The notes beneath the pieces are model-generated. The model was not told the origin of the DNA, ran no database searches, and worked only from the letters and a program-made list of their open reading frames with translations. Of a stretch of 64,000 bases of DNA, positions 8,165 through 16,990 are shown one piece after another. Made by a program: the position numbers and the translations under genes. Numbering within the stretch: position 1 is the stretch's first letter; each line of letters begins with the position of its first letter. Origin of the DNA: Sphingobacterium cavernae (GTDB lineage Bacteria; Bacteroidota; Bacteroidia; Sphingobacteriales; Sphingobacteriaceae); contig NZ_VIQM01000116.1 of the NCBI RefSeq assembly GCF_008520265.1, positions 1-64,000 on the forward strand, read 5' to 3'.

Positions 8165-10124
8165 TTAATTACTCGTAATTTCTAAGATCGAACTTTTTAT
8201 ACTACCTCTCAAGTACCAATCTAATCCGACTTTCATTAAATAATCCCCAGAGAAAGTCTGTTCATTTCTATTGAATTGAGGTTTTTGATTTGGCATCAAA
8301 TTGATTTCTTTAATGATGTATTTTTTATTCGGATCCAAACCTTTCAAGACTAGTTTGCTAAACACATCACCAGAAAGTATATTCAGGTTGTAATTGGAAC
8401 AATACAGCTTTAGATTTATCCTCAGAAATAGTCATCCATGCTGCAGAATTGTTGTTGTAAGGAGATATTAAACGATAAATTTCACCCTGACCAATCACTG
8501 TTTGTAGTCTGTTGAAATTCTTTACTGCTTCTTGGTAATAAGTTAATTCGTCTCCGCTAAATTTCTCTAATTCGATATCAAAACCTAATTTCCCGCTCAT
8601 TGCTACGTCTGTACGGAATTTGATCGGCTGTTTACCCCAAGATGTTACGTGTGCACACTGTGCTGCAAAAGGGAAAAAGTACGAGTACGAATATTGCAAG
8701 TACACGCGCTGCAATCCATCTGTATTATCACTTGGCCAAAATTCTTGGAAGTACTTCAAACCACCGTATTCTGCTCTACCGCCACCGCCGCTACACCACA
8801 TCATTTCTAATTCTGGATATTTGCCTCTGAAGCGCTAAAGAACACTGTATAAACCATTCACATAGTCTACGAAAAGATTATTCTGATTATCCTTCAGGTA
8901 AGGTGAGTGTTGGTTAGTCATGTAGCGATTACAATCCCACTTGATGTACGCGATGTCCTTGCCATCTTGCATGATTTTATCCAATACATTGTAGACGTAA
9001 TCTTGGACTTTTGGATTAGTCATATTTAATACCAATTGTTGTCTACGCTCATGAATATCACGATTTGGAAGTTTCAATACCCAGTCAGGGTGTTTTTCGT
9101 ACAACTCACTTTTTGCACTGATCATTTCTGGCTCAACCCAGATACCAAATTTCACACCTTTATCATGCGCTAATTTTACGAGATGTCCAATTCCATTTAG
9201 CAATTTTTCCTTGTTTGGTTCCCAGTCACCTAAACTTGTATGGTCATTATTACGTGGATATTTGTTACCAAACCATCCATCGTCTAGCAAGAATAAATCA
9301 ACTCCAAGTTTTTTAGCATCGCCAAACATATGATCTAGTTTTTTCTCATCAAAGTCAAAATAGGTAGCTTCCCAGTTATTTAACAATGTTGTTCTCATTT
9401 CACGACCTTTATAGATACCGTAGTCCAAAGCCCATTTGTATAAATTACGACTTGCTTGACCTTTACCTTTCGTCGTAAAGGTATAGATGAATGAAGGTGT
9501 CTTAAATTCTTTGCCTGCGGCCAAATTATATGCAGAAGAATAGTTGTTGATACCATGAAGGATTTGAAATTTCCTGACCAAGCGAGAGTATCTGCAATGA
9601 CAGTTCCTTCATCTTCTGTTGCGGGTTTGTCAACAGATAATAAGAATGATGGTAAATCAAAGTTTGTAGCTCTTGTCTCTAATTTTGATTCTATTCGGTG
9701 AATTCCTTGTGGAAGTAAAACCTCTTCGTTGCGCATTTCATTGATCCAATCGCCGTAAAAGTGTTTCAAATAATACTTTTCTGCATTCAATTGCAATGCT
9801 GCTGAAGCTTAATTTTCTAATACTACCGTCTGCTTGTTTTATCAGCAAAGCTGGCTCGCGAATGGTGTTCATTCCACCTGTTATCCATGTGTCAATTTCC
9901 GTATTTGGCAATTGCTGATAATCTCCTTTATTGGATAAAGCTTCACCCAAATATATTTGTTGTAAAGTTTTGGCTGAACTTACACGAAATACTAGCGCAG
10001 AGTTTTGCGTTTCAATCACAATATCTTGGCCTTTTGAATGGAAAGATATTGTAAAGATCAGAAGAAGACTAAATCCAAATTTTGAAACAAAAGCATTTAG
10101 ATTGGTTGATTTTTGTTTACTCAT
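8165..10124 (-). pseudogene. Broken GH36 alpha-galactosidase
   Basis: The minus strand encodes a GH36 alpha-galactosidase in several pieces. From 10124 there is a signal peptide and the start of the N-terminal beta-sandwich. The frame then shifts near 9800, and about 100 expected residues between SIRKLSF and the AEKYYLKHFYGDW region are missing. A second shift near 9575 follows LAWSGNFK, with about ten more residues lost. The catalytic barrel (9581 to 8367) is in one frame but carries an in-frame TAG at 8835-8837, where a Glu-type codon is expected between YSVL and RFRGKYPELEMM. A last frameshift near 8380 separates the C-terminal 66 residues. The nucleophile segment YIKWDCNRYM and the acid/base segment WPSDNTD remain. 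With four or five independent lesions, a sequencing error is unlikely. Full-length relatives have roughly 720 residues. Confidence 0.9.
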
Positions 10125-10337
10125 AATGTTGTTATGTTGATTATAAAAATGGCTTGCTAAAACAGTAATAATTTTACCTTATAGATTAAATAAATCAAAG
10201 TGTAATGCTATTGTTACTAAAATTGTAATATAATAAAAACACTTTTTAATCTTAAAATTAATTTTAGCAATGTTATGCAAAATTAATTTATAACTCGTTG
10301 TACTGATAAAAATAGATGGTAGCACAAAAAAAATTAG

Positions 10338-10363
10338 CGCCAACATTTACCTAAATGTTGGCG
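10338..10363 (-). terminator. Terminator of the L,D-transpeptidase gene
   Basis: A perfect 11-bp stem (CGCCAACATTT with its complement) has a 4-base loop. Reading the minus strand it is followed by TAATTTTTTTTT, and it lies 39 bases beyond the stop of the gene at 10402. Confidence 0.8.
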
Positions 10364-10401
10364 ACAATTAAAACAATTATAAATTTTATGGGATCGGATA
10401 T

Positions 10402-11199
10402 TTAATAAGTAGAATAAGCGCTATCAATGTCATTGACAACATCTCTTTGAGCCAATAGCGTATTCGTTGATTTCTTTAATATTTTTGAGCTGGCTAAATA
10501 TGATGGATCTTCAGCATAAATAAACACCATAGTTCCATTCTTTATTGTATTAATGATAGGTTTATTCACTTCGCGTGGCAGAGCAGGACAACCGTAGCTT
10601 CTCCCTAATCTACCTGTGGCATTAATGACAGATTGACTGCAATAATCCGCACCATGTATCACTACCGCTCTTGGTTTTGCTTGGTCATTAATTCCTTTTT
10701 CCAAACCGTGTAACACCAATGAATAGCCATTTCCACCCATATAGGTGTTTTCTGTCGTATAAAATCCTAAAGAACTTTGAAACGAACCGTGACTATTTGA
10801 AAACGAAGTAGCATATTTTTCGCCACTATTTCGGCCGTGTGATACAATTGTATTATACAGTACTTTCTTATTTTTCATGTCGATGACATGCATGCGTTTT
10901 TCTGTAGATGGCAGTGTAAAGTCTATAACCGTGATAATATCTTTGTTTTTAAATTCCAAATTTTCATAACCTATCATCGCTTTATCGAAGGCTTCGAATT
11001 TTAATTTACCGGCAAGACCAATTTCCTCATATAAGATTTCAGATTCAGATCTCGTATCTACATAAGCGGAATCTTTTTCAATTTTATTTGGAATATTCGC
11101 CGTTACTTGCGGCTGAAGGTAGGTTGCTGCGGTTTGACTGATTATAGTAACAAGTCCTATACAGGTTGTTACTAAAGTAATAATTTTTGTTTTTCTCAT
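10402..11199 (-). CDS. Murein L,D-transpeptidase catalytic-domain protein (YkuD_2 type)
   Basis: This 265-residue protein has an N-terminal signal or anchor segment (residues 5-25). Its C-terminal half has the catalytic motifs of the YkuD_2/L,D-transpeptidase group: IHGADYC with His182, and SYGCPALP with the nucleophile Cys204. Enzymes of this type act on peptide cross-links of peptidoglycan in the periplasm. Residues 85-125 form the beta-rich start of the catalytic fold (TVIDFTLPSTEKRMHVIDM). It follows a second, different L,D-transpeptidase on the same strand with an 87-base gap. The start at 11199 is an ATG directly before the hydrophobic segment. Confidence 0.85.
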   Translation of the reverse strand: MRKTKIITLVTTCIGLVTIISQTAATYLQPQVTANIPNKIEKDSAYVDTRSESEILYEEIGLAGKLKFEAFDKAMIGYENLEFKNKDIITVIDFTLPSTEKRMHVIDMKNKKVLYNTIVSHGRNSGEKYATSFSNSHGSFQSSLGFYTTENTYMGGNGYSLVLHGLEKGINDQAKPRAVVIHGADYCSQSVINATGRLGRSYGCPALPREVNKPIINTIKNGTMVFIYAEDPSYLASSKILKKSTNTLLAQRDVVNDIDSAYSTY

Positions 11200-11286
11200 A
11201 AGCGCACTTTATCCTTTCGTGATGTACAAAATTCGTTATCAATTATTTATAAAAGTGTTAAGAAATGTTAAATCCTTAACTTATGG

Positions 11287-12318
11287 TTAATCTATGACAA
11301 TTACTAACGAAGAATAAGGTTTCACCCAGTCATAAATAAACTTTGAATGTGAGGAAGCATTGCGAACACACATATGTGAACGCGGCACTGTACCTAGACT
11401 CCAGCTAGTCTCAATTATCTGTCCTTTTGGATTATTAACAGGGACACCATGTATATACGCTCCATTTGTAAAACGTGATGCCCAAGGCGCAAATCCTTCA
11501 ATACTTGTCGTACCATCCTTGTAATAAAACATCTTCGCTTTCTGTTCTTGCACCAAAAACATTCCTACAGGAGTTTCCATTGCATATGGAGGATTATGCT
11601 TGCCAGTGGTTGCTTTATTCATGCTACGGATGTACCATGTGTCATCAATATGATCCAACGCACAGATATTTTGATTGGTAACATCAATTACCACTATATG
11701 TTTGAATGATAATGTGTCGCCTAAAGCTTTTACATATCGTTTTGGAATATCCCATTCACCTTCAAAATTGCTTAAACCTTTTACACGAACCATTTTGAGC
11801 GTATCGCTAGATAAAATTTTGACTAATGAGCCATCACGACCATAAATCGATGGAAGTTTAGTTTCGCCAACTTGGTATAGGGGAGCAGACTGATAACGTT
11901 CTGTGCCCAACGTGTCTGACACTCTTTTGTACGCATTTCGTTTGAAATTTGCTACTGTAGGTGCTTCGCCATGTTTGTTTTTGTAATTTGAAACCAATCC
12001 ATATTGGTTATGCTCACGCTGAAAATTCTCGATATAAGCTAGTTTTTCTTTGATCTTTTCCCATTGAAAAACGCGGAACGTGTCATTGTATTCATATTTG
12101 TCCTCGAGTGTGTATTTGTCGTATTTCAGCTCTTTTTTGAGTTTTATATCCGCAGCAGTTCTTGCACGTTTTTTTTCGGCTTCTTCCTGCTCTTTGCGTA
12201 CATTTTCAATACTGTCTTGTTTAGCTTTTTCAATCTCTTCGGGTGTTTTCTCTTTTTTCGAAGAATTACAAGAGATGATAAATTGGGTGATAAATGCAAA
12301 TAGTAGTATGTAGCGCAT
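11287..12318 (-). CDS. L,D-transpeptidase (YkuD) lipoprotein
   Basis: This 343-residue protein starts with a lipoprotein signal peptide (lipobox IISC, Cys17). A very charged Lys/Glu-rich stretch follows at 20-65. The C-terminal YkuD-type domain runs from about 205 to 340. Catalytic residues are His290 (YIHGVPV) and Cys317 in SHMCVRNA. In most YkuD enzymes the latter motif reads SHGC(I/V)RM, so the Gly before the Cys is Met here, while the Ser, His, Cys and Arg are kept. It likely acts on peptidoglycan from the membrane. It is upstream of the YkuD_2-type gene on the same strand, so the two may form a wall-remodelling pair. The substrate is unknown. Confidence 0.85.
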   Translation of the reverse strand: MRYILLFAFITQFIISCNSSKKEKTPEEIEKAKQDSIENVRKEQEEAEKKRARTAADIKLKKELKYDKYTLEDKYEYNDTFRVFQWEKIKEKLAYIENFQREHNQYGLVSNYKNKHGEAPTVANFKRNAYKRVSDTLGTERYQSAPLYQVGETKLPSIYGRDGSLVKILSSDTLKMVRVKGLSNFEGEWDIPKRYVKALGDTLSFKHIVVIDVTNQNICALDHIDDTWYIRSMNKATTGKHNPPYAMETPVGMFLVQEQKAKMFYYKDGTTSIEGFAPWASRFTNGAYIHGVPVNNPKGQIIETSWSLGTVPRSHMCVRNASSHSKFIYDWVKPYSSLVIVID

Positions 12319-12368
12319 ATAGCGTATAATTGATTTTAATGTAAGTGATTAAATCAAATATATTAAAA

Positions 12369-12971
12369 TTAAATTATTGGGAATAATTTTGTTTCAATCT
12401 CTCGATCAAATAATTGCAACTTATCGAAGAAAGGCCTTGTTTGCGGATTTTGTGCGATTATATAAGGAATAAAGTAGTTTTCCTTTTGCGTATGCAATAC
12501 GTAATAGCCAAATAATAAACCATTGTTCTTTTGCACAGATTTTACTTCCGAAACTCTTTTTACGTCGTTTAATAAATTGAAATTCTGAACCTTGTTGTTG
12601 TTGTCTTCAACTTGAATTTCATGTGTTAGGCTGTTGTAAATCATGCGTTGATTTTTACTTGCTTTCAGATGATTGTTCAAAATGAAAAATTGACCAATCA
12701 AATAGAGACTGACAGGGAGCATGATTAAGGCAATTTTGAATTTACTAGCCAATACCATAGTAATTAATAATAGTAATACACCAACGCCAACAGTAATAAG
12801 TGTTTTCTTTACAGCAGATTTGTAGATGGATAAAGGGGCACTTATTTCAATAATTTCGGAAGGAGAGGACAATCGTTGAGTCGTACTCCATGATCCAAAA
12901 AGATTTAGCTTACGCACAATTGAAAAGATGAGCATAGCAATAAGGGCAACTATAATGATGATTTTTATCAT
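12369..12971 (-). CDS. Uncharacterised membrane protein
   Basis: I do not recognise this 200-residue protein. It has a hydrophobic N-terminus (residues 1-18) and two closely spaced membrane segments (about 52-72 and 77-93). The C-terminal half is soluble and beta-rich. Its layout resembles small bacterial PH-like membrane proteins: two or three helices followed by a domain with N-SLTHEIQVED-type strands. This comparison is only an impression. The gene starts nine bases after the panB stop, so the two are probably co-transcribed, but no functional link is apparent. Confidence 0.7.
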   Translation of the reverse strand: MIKIIIIVALIAMLIFSIVRKLNLFGSWSTTQRLSSPSEIIEISAPLSIYKSAVKKTLITVGVGVLLLLITMVLASKFKIALIMLPVSLYLIGQFFILNNHLKASKNQRMIYNSLTHEIQVEDNNNKVQNFNLLNDVKRVSEVKSVQKNNGLLFGYYVLHTQKENYFIPYIIAQNPQTRPFFDKLQLFDREIETKLFPII

Positions 12972-12980
12972 CCAGTATTT

Positions 12981-13796
12981 TTAATATTGTTCTTTTTCGT
13001 TTGGATAATCCTTTGATTTAACATCCGCTACATATTGCGCTGTAGCATTGGTTATTGTGTCAAATAGATTTGCGTATTGACGCAAAAATTTTGGTTTAAA
13101 ATCTTTTGTCATACCCAACATATCATTGACTACTAATACCTGACCGTCACAACCATTCCCTGCACCGATTCCTACTGTTGGGATTTGCAAGGACTTCGAA
13201 ACTTCTTCGGCTAATTTAGCTGGAATTTTTTCCAAAACAATAGCAAAACATCCAGCTTCTTGCAATGCTAGAGCATCAGTTTTCAAACGTTCTGCTTCAG
13301 CTTCTTCTTTAGCGCGGACACCAAAATCTCCAAACTTGTAGATAGATTGAGGTGTTAACCCCAAATGTCCACATACTGGAATGCCTGCATTCACAATCTT
13401 TTTGATATTGTCAATAATCTCTTCACCACCTTCCAATTTCAGTGCATGCGCTCCTGATTCTTTCATCATACGTACAGCTGCTTCGTAAGCTTTTTCGGTA
13501 GAACCTTGGTATTCTCCAAAAGGTAAATCAGCCAGTACCATCGCTCTTTTTGCGCCACGCGCTACAGCAGCGGCATGATAGATCATGTGGTCTAATGTGA
13601 TGGGAAGTGTCGTTTCATAGCCAGCAAACACATTCGCAGCCGAATCACCAACCAAAATAACGTCAACTCCTGCTTCATCCAATGCTCGCGCCATAGAATA
13701 ATCATAGCTTGTAAGCATACTGATTTTTTCGCCTCTGGCCTTCATATCGCGTAATGCAGAGGTAGTGATACGTTTTATGGGTTTGTGTACAGACAT
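12981..13796 (-). CDS. panB: 3-methyl-2-oxobutanoate hydroxymethyltransferase PanB
   Basis: PanB transfers a hydroxymethyl group from methylene-tetrahydrofolate to alpha-ketoisovalerate, the first committed step of pantothenate synthesis. The 271-residue protein shows the family landmarks ISMLTSYDYSMARALDEAGVD, VGDSAANVFAGYETTLPITLD, the LEGG segment, and GHLGLTPQS. It ends with IPTVGIGAGNGCDGQVLV. The frame is open upstream to 13916, but conservation begins at the ATG at 13796, and a TAnnTTTG promoter box (13817-13824) lies inside the extension, so the shorter start is right. It is divergent from the pseudouridine synthase gene. Confidence 0.96.
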   Translation of the reverse strand: MSVHKPIKRITTSALRDMKARGEKISMLTSYDYSMARALDEAGVDVILVGDSAANVFAGYETTLPITLDHMIYHAAAVARGAKRAMVLADLPFGEYQGSTEKAYEAAVRMMKESGAHALKLEGGEEIIDNIKKIVNAGIPVCGHLGLTPQSIYKFGDFGVRAKEEAEAERLKTDALALQEAGCFAIVLEKIPAKLAEEVSKSLQIPTVGIGAGNGCDGQVLVVNDMLGMTKDFKPKFLRQYANLFDTITNATAQYVADVKSKDYPNEKEQY

Positions 13797-13816
13797 GTTC
13801 TCTCTTAGTTTAGTTG

Positions 13817-13824
13817 CAAAATTA
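13817..13824 (-). promoter_or_regulatory. Candidate -7 promoter box of panB
   Basis: TAATTTTG on the minus strand fits TAnnTTTG exactly, 20 bases before the panB ATG. It supports the start at 13796. Confidence 0.5.
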
Positions 13825-13895
13825 TAAATAAAAATAGCTATCCGTTCATAATATTGTAAAAACCTCAAATATCCAAAATACTCGTATTGTTTTGT

Positions 13896-13903
13896 TATTT
13901 TTG
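13896..13903 (+). promoter_or_regulatory. Candidate -7 promoter box of the RluA-type gene, nearly leaderless
   Basis: TATTTTTG fits TAnnTTTG exactly. Only four bases separate it from the ATG at 13908, so transcription would begin at or within a few bases of the start codon. Confidence 0.45.
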
Positions 13904-13907
13904 CAAG

Positions 13908-14651
13908 ATGACGCAAAACGAAAACCGTTTATTTAAATTTCCGAAGTTCGCAGAACTTATTATTCACGAGGATGACAATCTAATTGTTATTAATAAACCT
14001 CCATTTATTGCATCATTGGATCAACGCGAGGGTGGTGAAATCAATATTTTGCGCTTAGCAAAAAAGTATCATGCAGACGCACAAGTTTGTCACCGACTAG
14101 ATAAAGATACTTCGGGCGTGTTATTGATTGCCAAAAATCCTGAAACCTACCGTTTGGTTTCTATTGAGTTTGAAAAACGTCGTGTCAATAAAATATATCA
14201 TGCTATTATCCAAGGTACGCATGTCTTTAATGACTTAAAAGTGGATTTACCAATTTTGAATCAAGGAAATAAAAATGTTTCTATTGATAGAGCAAATGGT
14301 AAACCCGCGGAGACGATCTTTAATAGCTTGACTTATTTTAAACATTTCACCTTAGTGGAATGTAAACCCATCACGGGTCGTATGCACCAGATACGTATTC
14401 ACTTAGCGACACAGCATGCTGCCATTGTTGGCGATGCGATGTACCGTGGCAAGCCAGTTTATCTTTCTCAAATCAAAAAACGTGGTTTCACAATGGGAAA
14501 AGAACAAGAAGAATTACCAATTATGAAACGTTTTGCTTTACATTCCAAAAAAGTTGATTTTACTATCGATGGCAAGCACTATGCATTCGAAGCTGAGTAT
14601 CCAAAAGATTTTGCTACTTTACTTAAACAATTGGAGAAATTTGATTCTTAA
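13908..14651 (+). CDS. RluA-family pseudouridine synthase
   Basis: This enzyme isomerises specific uridines of rRNA or tRNA to pseudouridine. The 247-residue protein has the RluA-family catalytic motif CHRLDKDTSGVLL with the catalytic Asp65. It also has the preceding NKPPFIASLD strand and the ITGRMHQIRIHLA segment. It lacks the S4 RNA-binding domain found at the N-terminus of RluC/RluD, so the target position cannot be named. The ATG at 13908 is preferred over an upstream one at 13887, which precedes the promoter box. It begins an operon with the TlpA-like protein (16-base gap) and pyrF. Confidence 0.92.
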   Translation: MTQNENRLFKFPKFAELIIHEDDNLIVINKPPFIASLDQREGGEINILRLAKKYHADAQVCHRLDKDTSGVLLIAKNPETYRLVSIEFEKRRVNKIYHAIIQGTHVFNDLKVDLPILNQGNKNVSIDRANGKPAETIFNSLTYFKHFTLVECKPITGRMHQIRIHLATQHAAIVGDAMYRGKPVYLSQIKKRGFTMGKEQEELPIMKRFALHSKKVDFTIDGKHYAFEAEYPKDFATLLKQLEKFDS

Positions 14652-14667
14652 GTTTTAGATTTAAACT

Positions 14668-15273
14668 ATGGAAAATAAACGTAGTAAAAGACGGATTTGG
14701 AATTATGTGATATGGGCTATTTTATTTGGTCTTATATTATTGCCAAGTAGTCGCATTTTTATTCAGCAACAGTTAATGAAATTAGGTTTTTTTAAGCCTA
14801 AATTGGAAAATGTAGATAAACCTGCTTCAGAACATAATTCAAGTCAATCGACTTCTGAATCATTAGGAAGGGTGTCATTTAAAGACGAAGCGGGAAAGCT
14901 ATATAATGTTGATGAGCTAAAAGGTAAAGTATTATTTATCAATTTTTGGGCGACTTGGTGTCCGCCTTGTAAAGCTGAAATGCCTTCCATTGAAACGTTA
15001 TATAATAAATTCAAAGGAAACGATAAGGTTCAATTTTTGCTTGTAGAAATTGAAAACGATATAGAAGGGGCAAACAAATTTTTGCAGCAACAGAAACTTA
15101 ATCTACCTATTGTATATCCTAATAGTAGCATACCTAATGAGTGGCTTTCGGGAGCTATACCAACAACTGTAATTTTAGATAAAAATGGTGAATTAGCTGG
15201 AAGAGAGCAAGGTATGCGTGATTACAGTGCAAAATCAATTGAAGATTTTATTCAAAATCTAATAAATCAATAA
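14668..15273 (+). CDS. TlpA-like membrane-anchored thioredoxin
   Basis: This 201-residue protein has one N-terminal membrane anchor (about residues 10-27), a polar linker, and a thioredoxin-fold domain from about 68. The domain carries the redox pair WCPPC (Cys98, Cys101) and the cis-Pro segment AIPTTVILD. The domain faces the periplasm and is expected to reduce or exchange disulfides there, as TlpA/ResA-type proteins do. The partner is not evident: neighbours encode a pseudouridine synthase and PyrF, with short gaps of 16 and 6 bases. Confidence 0.9.
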   Translation: MENKRSKRRIWNYVIWAILFGLILLPSSRIFIQQQLMKLGFFKPKLENVDKPASEHNSSQSTSESLGRVSFKDEAGKLYNVDELKGKVLFINFWATWCPPCKAEMPSIETLYNKFKGNDKVQFLLVEIENDIEGANKFLQQQKLNLPIVYPNSSIPNEWLSGAIPTTVILDKNGELAGREQGMRDYSAKSIEDFIQNLINQ

Positions 15274-15279
15274 TATTTT

Positions 15280-16113
15280 ATGACCAGACAAGAACTTATC
15301 GAGCAGATCAAGGAGAAACGTTCATTCCTTTGTGTAGGTCTTGATACAGATATAACAAAAATTCCTGAACATCTTTTGGGGGAAGAAGACCCTATTTTCA
15401 CATTCAATAAAGTGATTATAGAGGCTACAGAAGACTTGTGTGTGGCTTATAAACCTAATATTGCTTTCTACGAGAGCTATGGCGTGCAAGGATGGCATTC
15501 TTTACAAAAGACATGGCAAATTCTTCCCAAGAATTGTTTTAGTATAGCTGATGCAAAACGTGGTGATATTGGAAATACTTCAAAAATGTACGCGCAAGCA
15601 TTTTTCGATCAAGCGCAATCTGGAATGTCCTTCGATTCGATTACTATAGCACCTTATATGGGGAAAGATTCGGTTACACCGTTTTTGGATTTCGACGAAA
15701 AATGGGCTATTGTGTTGGCTTTAACTTCAAACGAAGGTTCTAAAGATTTTCAAAATTTCACTAATGCAAATGAAAAGCAACTTTTTCAAGAAGTGATAGA
15801 TAAAGTAAATTGTTGGGGTAGTATAGAAAATCTTATGTACGTGGTAGGAGCGACACGTGGTGAAGCTTTCTTAGAGATACGTAAACATGCGCCTGATCAT
15901 TTTTTATTAGTGCCTGGTGTTGGTGCACAAGGAGGTTCCTTGCACGAAGTGTGTAAGTATGGAATGAATAAGGACTGCGGTTTATTAGTAAACAGTACAC
16001 GCGGAATTATTTATGCTTCCTCAGGAAAGGATTATGCTGAAAAGGCACGCGAAGAGGCTATTAAATTACAACAAGAAATGGAAAAGGAATTAATTCTTGC
16101 AGGTGTCATTTAA
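15280..16113 (+). CDS. pyrF: Orotidine 5'-phosphate decarboxylase PyrF (type 2)
   Basis: PyrF decarboxylates OMP to UMP, the last step of de novo pyrimidine synthesis. The 277-residue length and the catalytic motif [10 protein letters not shown] (Asp91, Lys93, Asp96) identify the longer type-2 form common in Bacteroidota and Actinobacteria. FLCVGLDTD near residue 16 and [11 protein letters not shown] near 210 are the substrate-phosphate loops. It is last in a three-gene operon and is followed by a hairpin. Confidence 0.96.
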   Translation: MTRQELIEQIKEKRSFLCVGLDTDITKIPEHLLGEEDPIFTFNKVIIEATEDLCVAYKPNIAFYESYGVQGWHSLQKTWQILPKNCFSIADAKRGDIGNTSKMYAQAFFDQAQSGMSFDSITIAPYMGKDSVTPFLDFDEKWAIVLALTSNEGSKDFQNFTNANEKQLFQEVIDKVNCWGSIENLMYVVGATRGEAFLEIRKHAPDHFLLVPGVGAQGGSLHEVCKYGMNKDCGLLVNSTRGIIYASSGKDYAEKAREEAIKLQQEMEKELILAGVI

Positions 16114-16137
16114 TCAAAAACATAATAAAAAATTTAG

Positions 16138-16168
16138 TAAGCCAGCATCTAAAATGTTGGCTTACTTA
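16138..16168 (+). terminator. Hairpin after pyrF
   Basis: A 13-bp stem (AGTAAGCCAGCAT and its complement with one wobble) has a CTAAA loop, 24 bases after the stop. The T-run is weak and displaced by about 20 bases, so this could also be an mRNA-stabilising stem. Confidence 0.55.
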
Positions 16169-16546
16169 TAGATAAGATATTTTTTTATATTTTCTTGTTA
16201 CAATTGACTTTAATTATGTGATGAAAACCACATTTTTTTCTAAAAACTTGTTTCTTATTGATTAATATGTTTGTGACCACTAAAGCTCAATAATCTAGTA
16301 CTTGTGAAAATTATATAATTTAATGTGAATAAGCTTTTCTTTCTTGTAAAGTGTTGTTTTTTAGGAAAATAAATAAACTATAACCGTTGTAAAAGAATCA
16401 CTACAATTAGTTAGCAAAATGTTTATGTAAGCTTTTGAAATGTATTTATGTTGTTTATTTGTGTTGTAATTATTACCTAATGTTATTGACAATAGAAATT
16501 GTTGTGGTAGTAATTTAATTATTAATGCAACTTTAAACTTACGCTT
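16169..16546. other. Gene-free AT-rich stretch
   Basis: About 380 bases between the pyrF hairpin and the 96-residue gene hold no plausible frame, tRNA or recognised RNA. The stretch is rich in TTGT/ACAA words and presumably carries the promoter of the downstream small gene, but no convincing TAnnTTTG box at suitable distance was found. Confidence 0.5.
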
Positions 16547-16837
16547 ATGGAAGCTTACAGAAACAGGGTAATTGAATCATTGCAATTATTGGGCGAAATT
16601 AGGAATCAATTGTTTACACAAATTGTAAACATTGCCTCAGATGGTGAGTTAAAAGAAATTTTGGATGTATTTGAGGAAGGTGATTATTACGATTTTGAAA
16701 TGGATCAATTTGAAAATTCTTCAGATGTTAATATTATTAAATTAATGCAGCTTTGTAAGAATATTGAAATGGCCTTTGATAGTATTCAAAATGTTAATGC
16801 TGTTGGAGACGAAGAAATTTTCCTGTCTGCATCGTAA
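16547..16837 (+). CDS. Small acidic hypothetical protein
   Basis: I do not recognise this 96-residue protein. It is strongly acidic, especially in residues 40-65 (DVFEEGDYYDFEMDQFE), and predicted largely helical, with no signal peptide, cysteine pair or metal motif. It stands alone between two transcription units on a long AT-rich intergenic region. A real gene is suggested by its ATG, its length without stops in AT-rich DNA and its clear compositional bias, but no function can be given. Confidence 0.55.
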   Translation: MEAYRNRVIESLQLLGEIRNQLFTQIVNIASDGELKEILDVFEEGDYYDFEMDQFENSSDVNIIKLMQLCKNIEMAFDSIQNVNAVGDEEIFLSAS

Positions 16838-16960
16838 TTATATTCGAGATTTTTATCTGTCAAAATAGATTATGGTCTTTTTGATAGATATATCCAACGC
16901 TTTTTGAGATATTAGTCGTATTATCTCTAATGATTAGTTATAATACATTTAAAATGAAGA

Positions 16961-16983
16961 TGCCAATCTTAATTTGATTGGCA
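16961..16983 (-). terminator. Hairpin after pstB
   Basis: An 8-bp stem (TGCCAATC and complement) with a 7-base loop lies eight bases beyond the pstB stop and is followed on the minus strand by a T-rich tract. It is a modest terminator candidate for the pst operon. Confidence 0.55.
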
Positions 16984-16990
16984 CCTTTTA

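Noticed and set aside
8835-8837. In-frame TAG in the alpha-galactosidase as a recoded or read-through codon
   Set aside because: The same gene has several frameshifts and deletions, so simple decay explains the stop.
8620-8838. Plus-strand frames inside the alpha-galactosidase remnant
   Set aside because: They are shadows of the minus-strand coding sequence, which has clear GH36 motifs.
16114-16546. Small RNA or riboswitch in the long gap after pyrF
   Set aside because: Apart from one hairpin near the pyrF stop no structured conserved element was recognisable.
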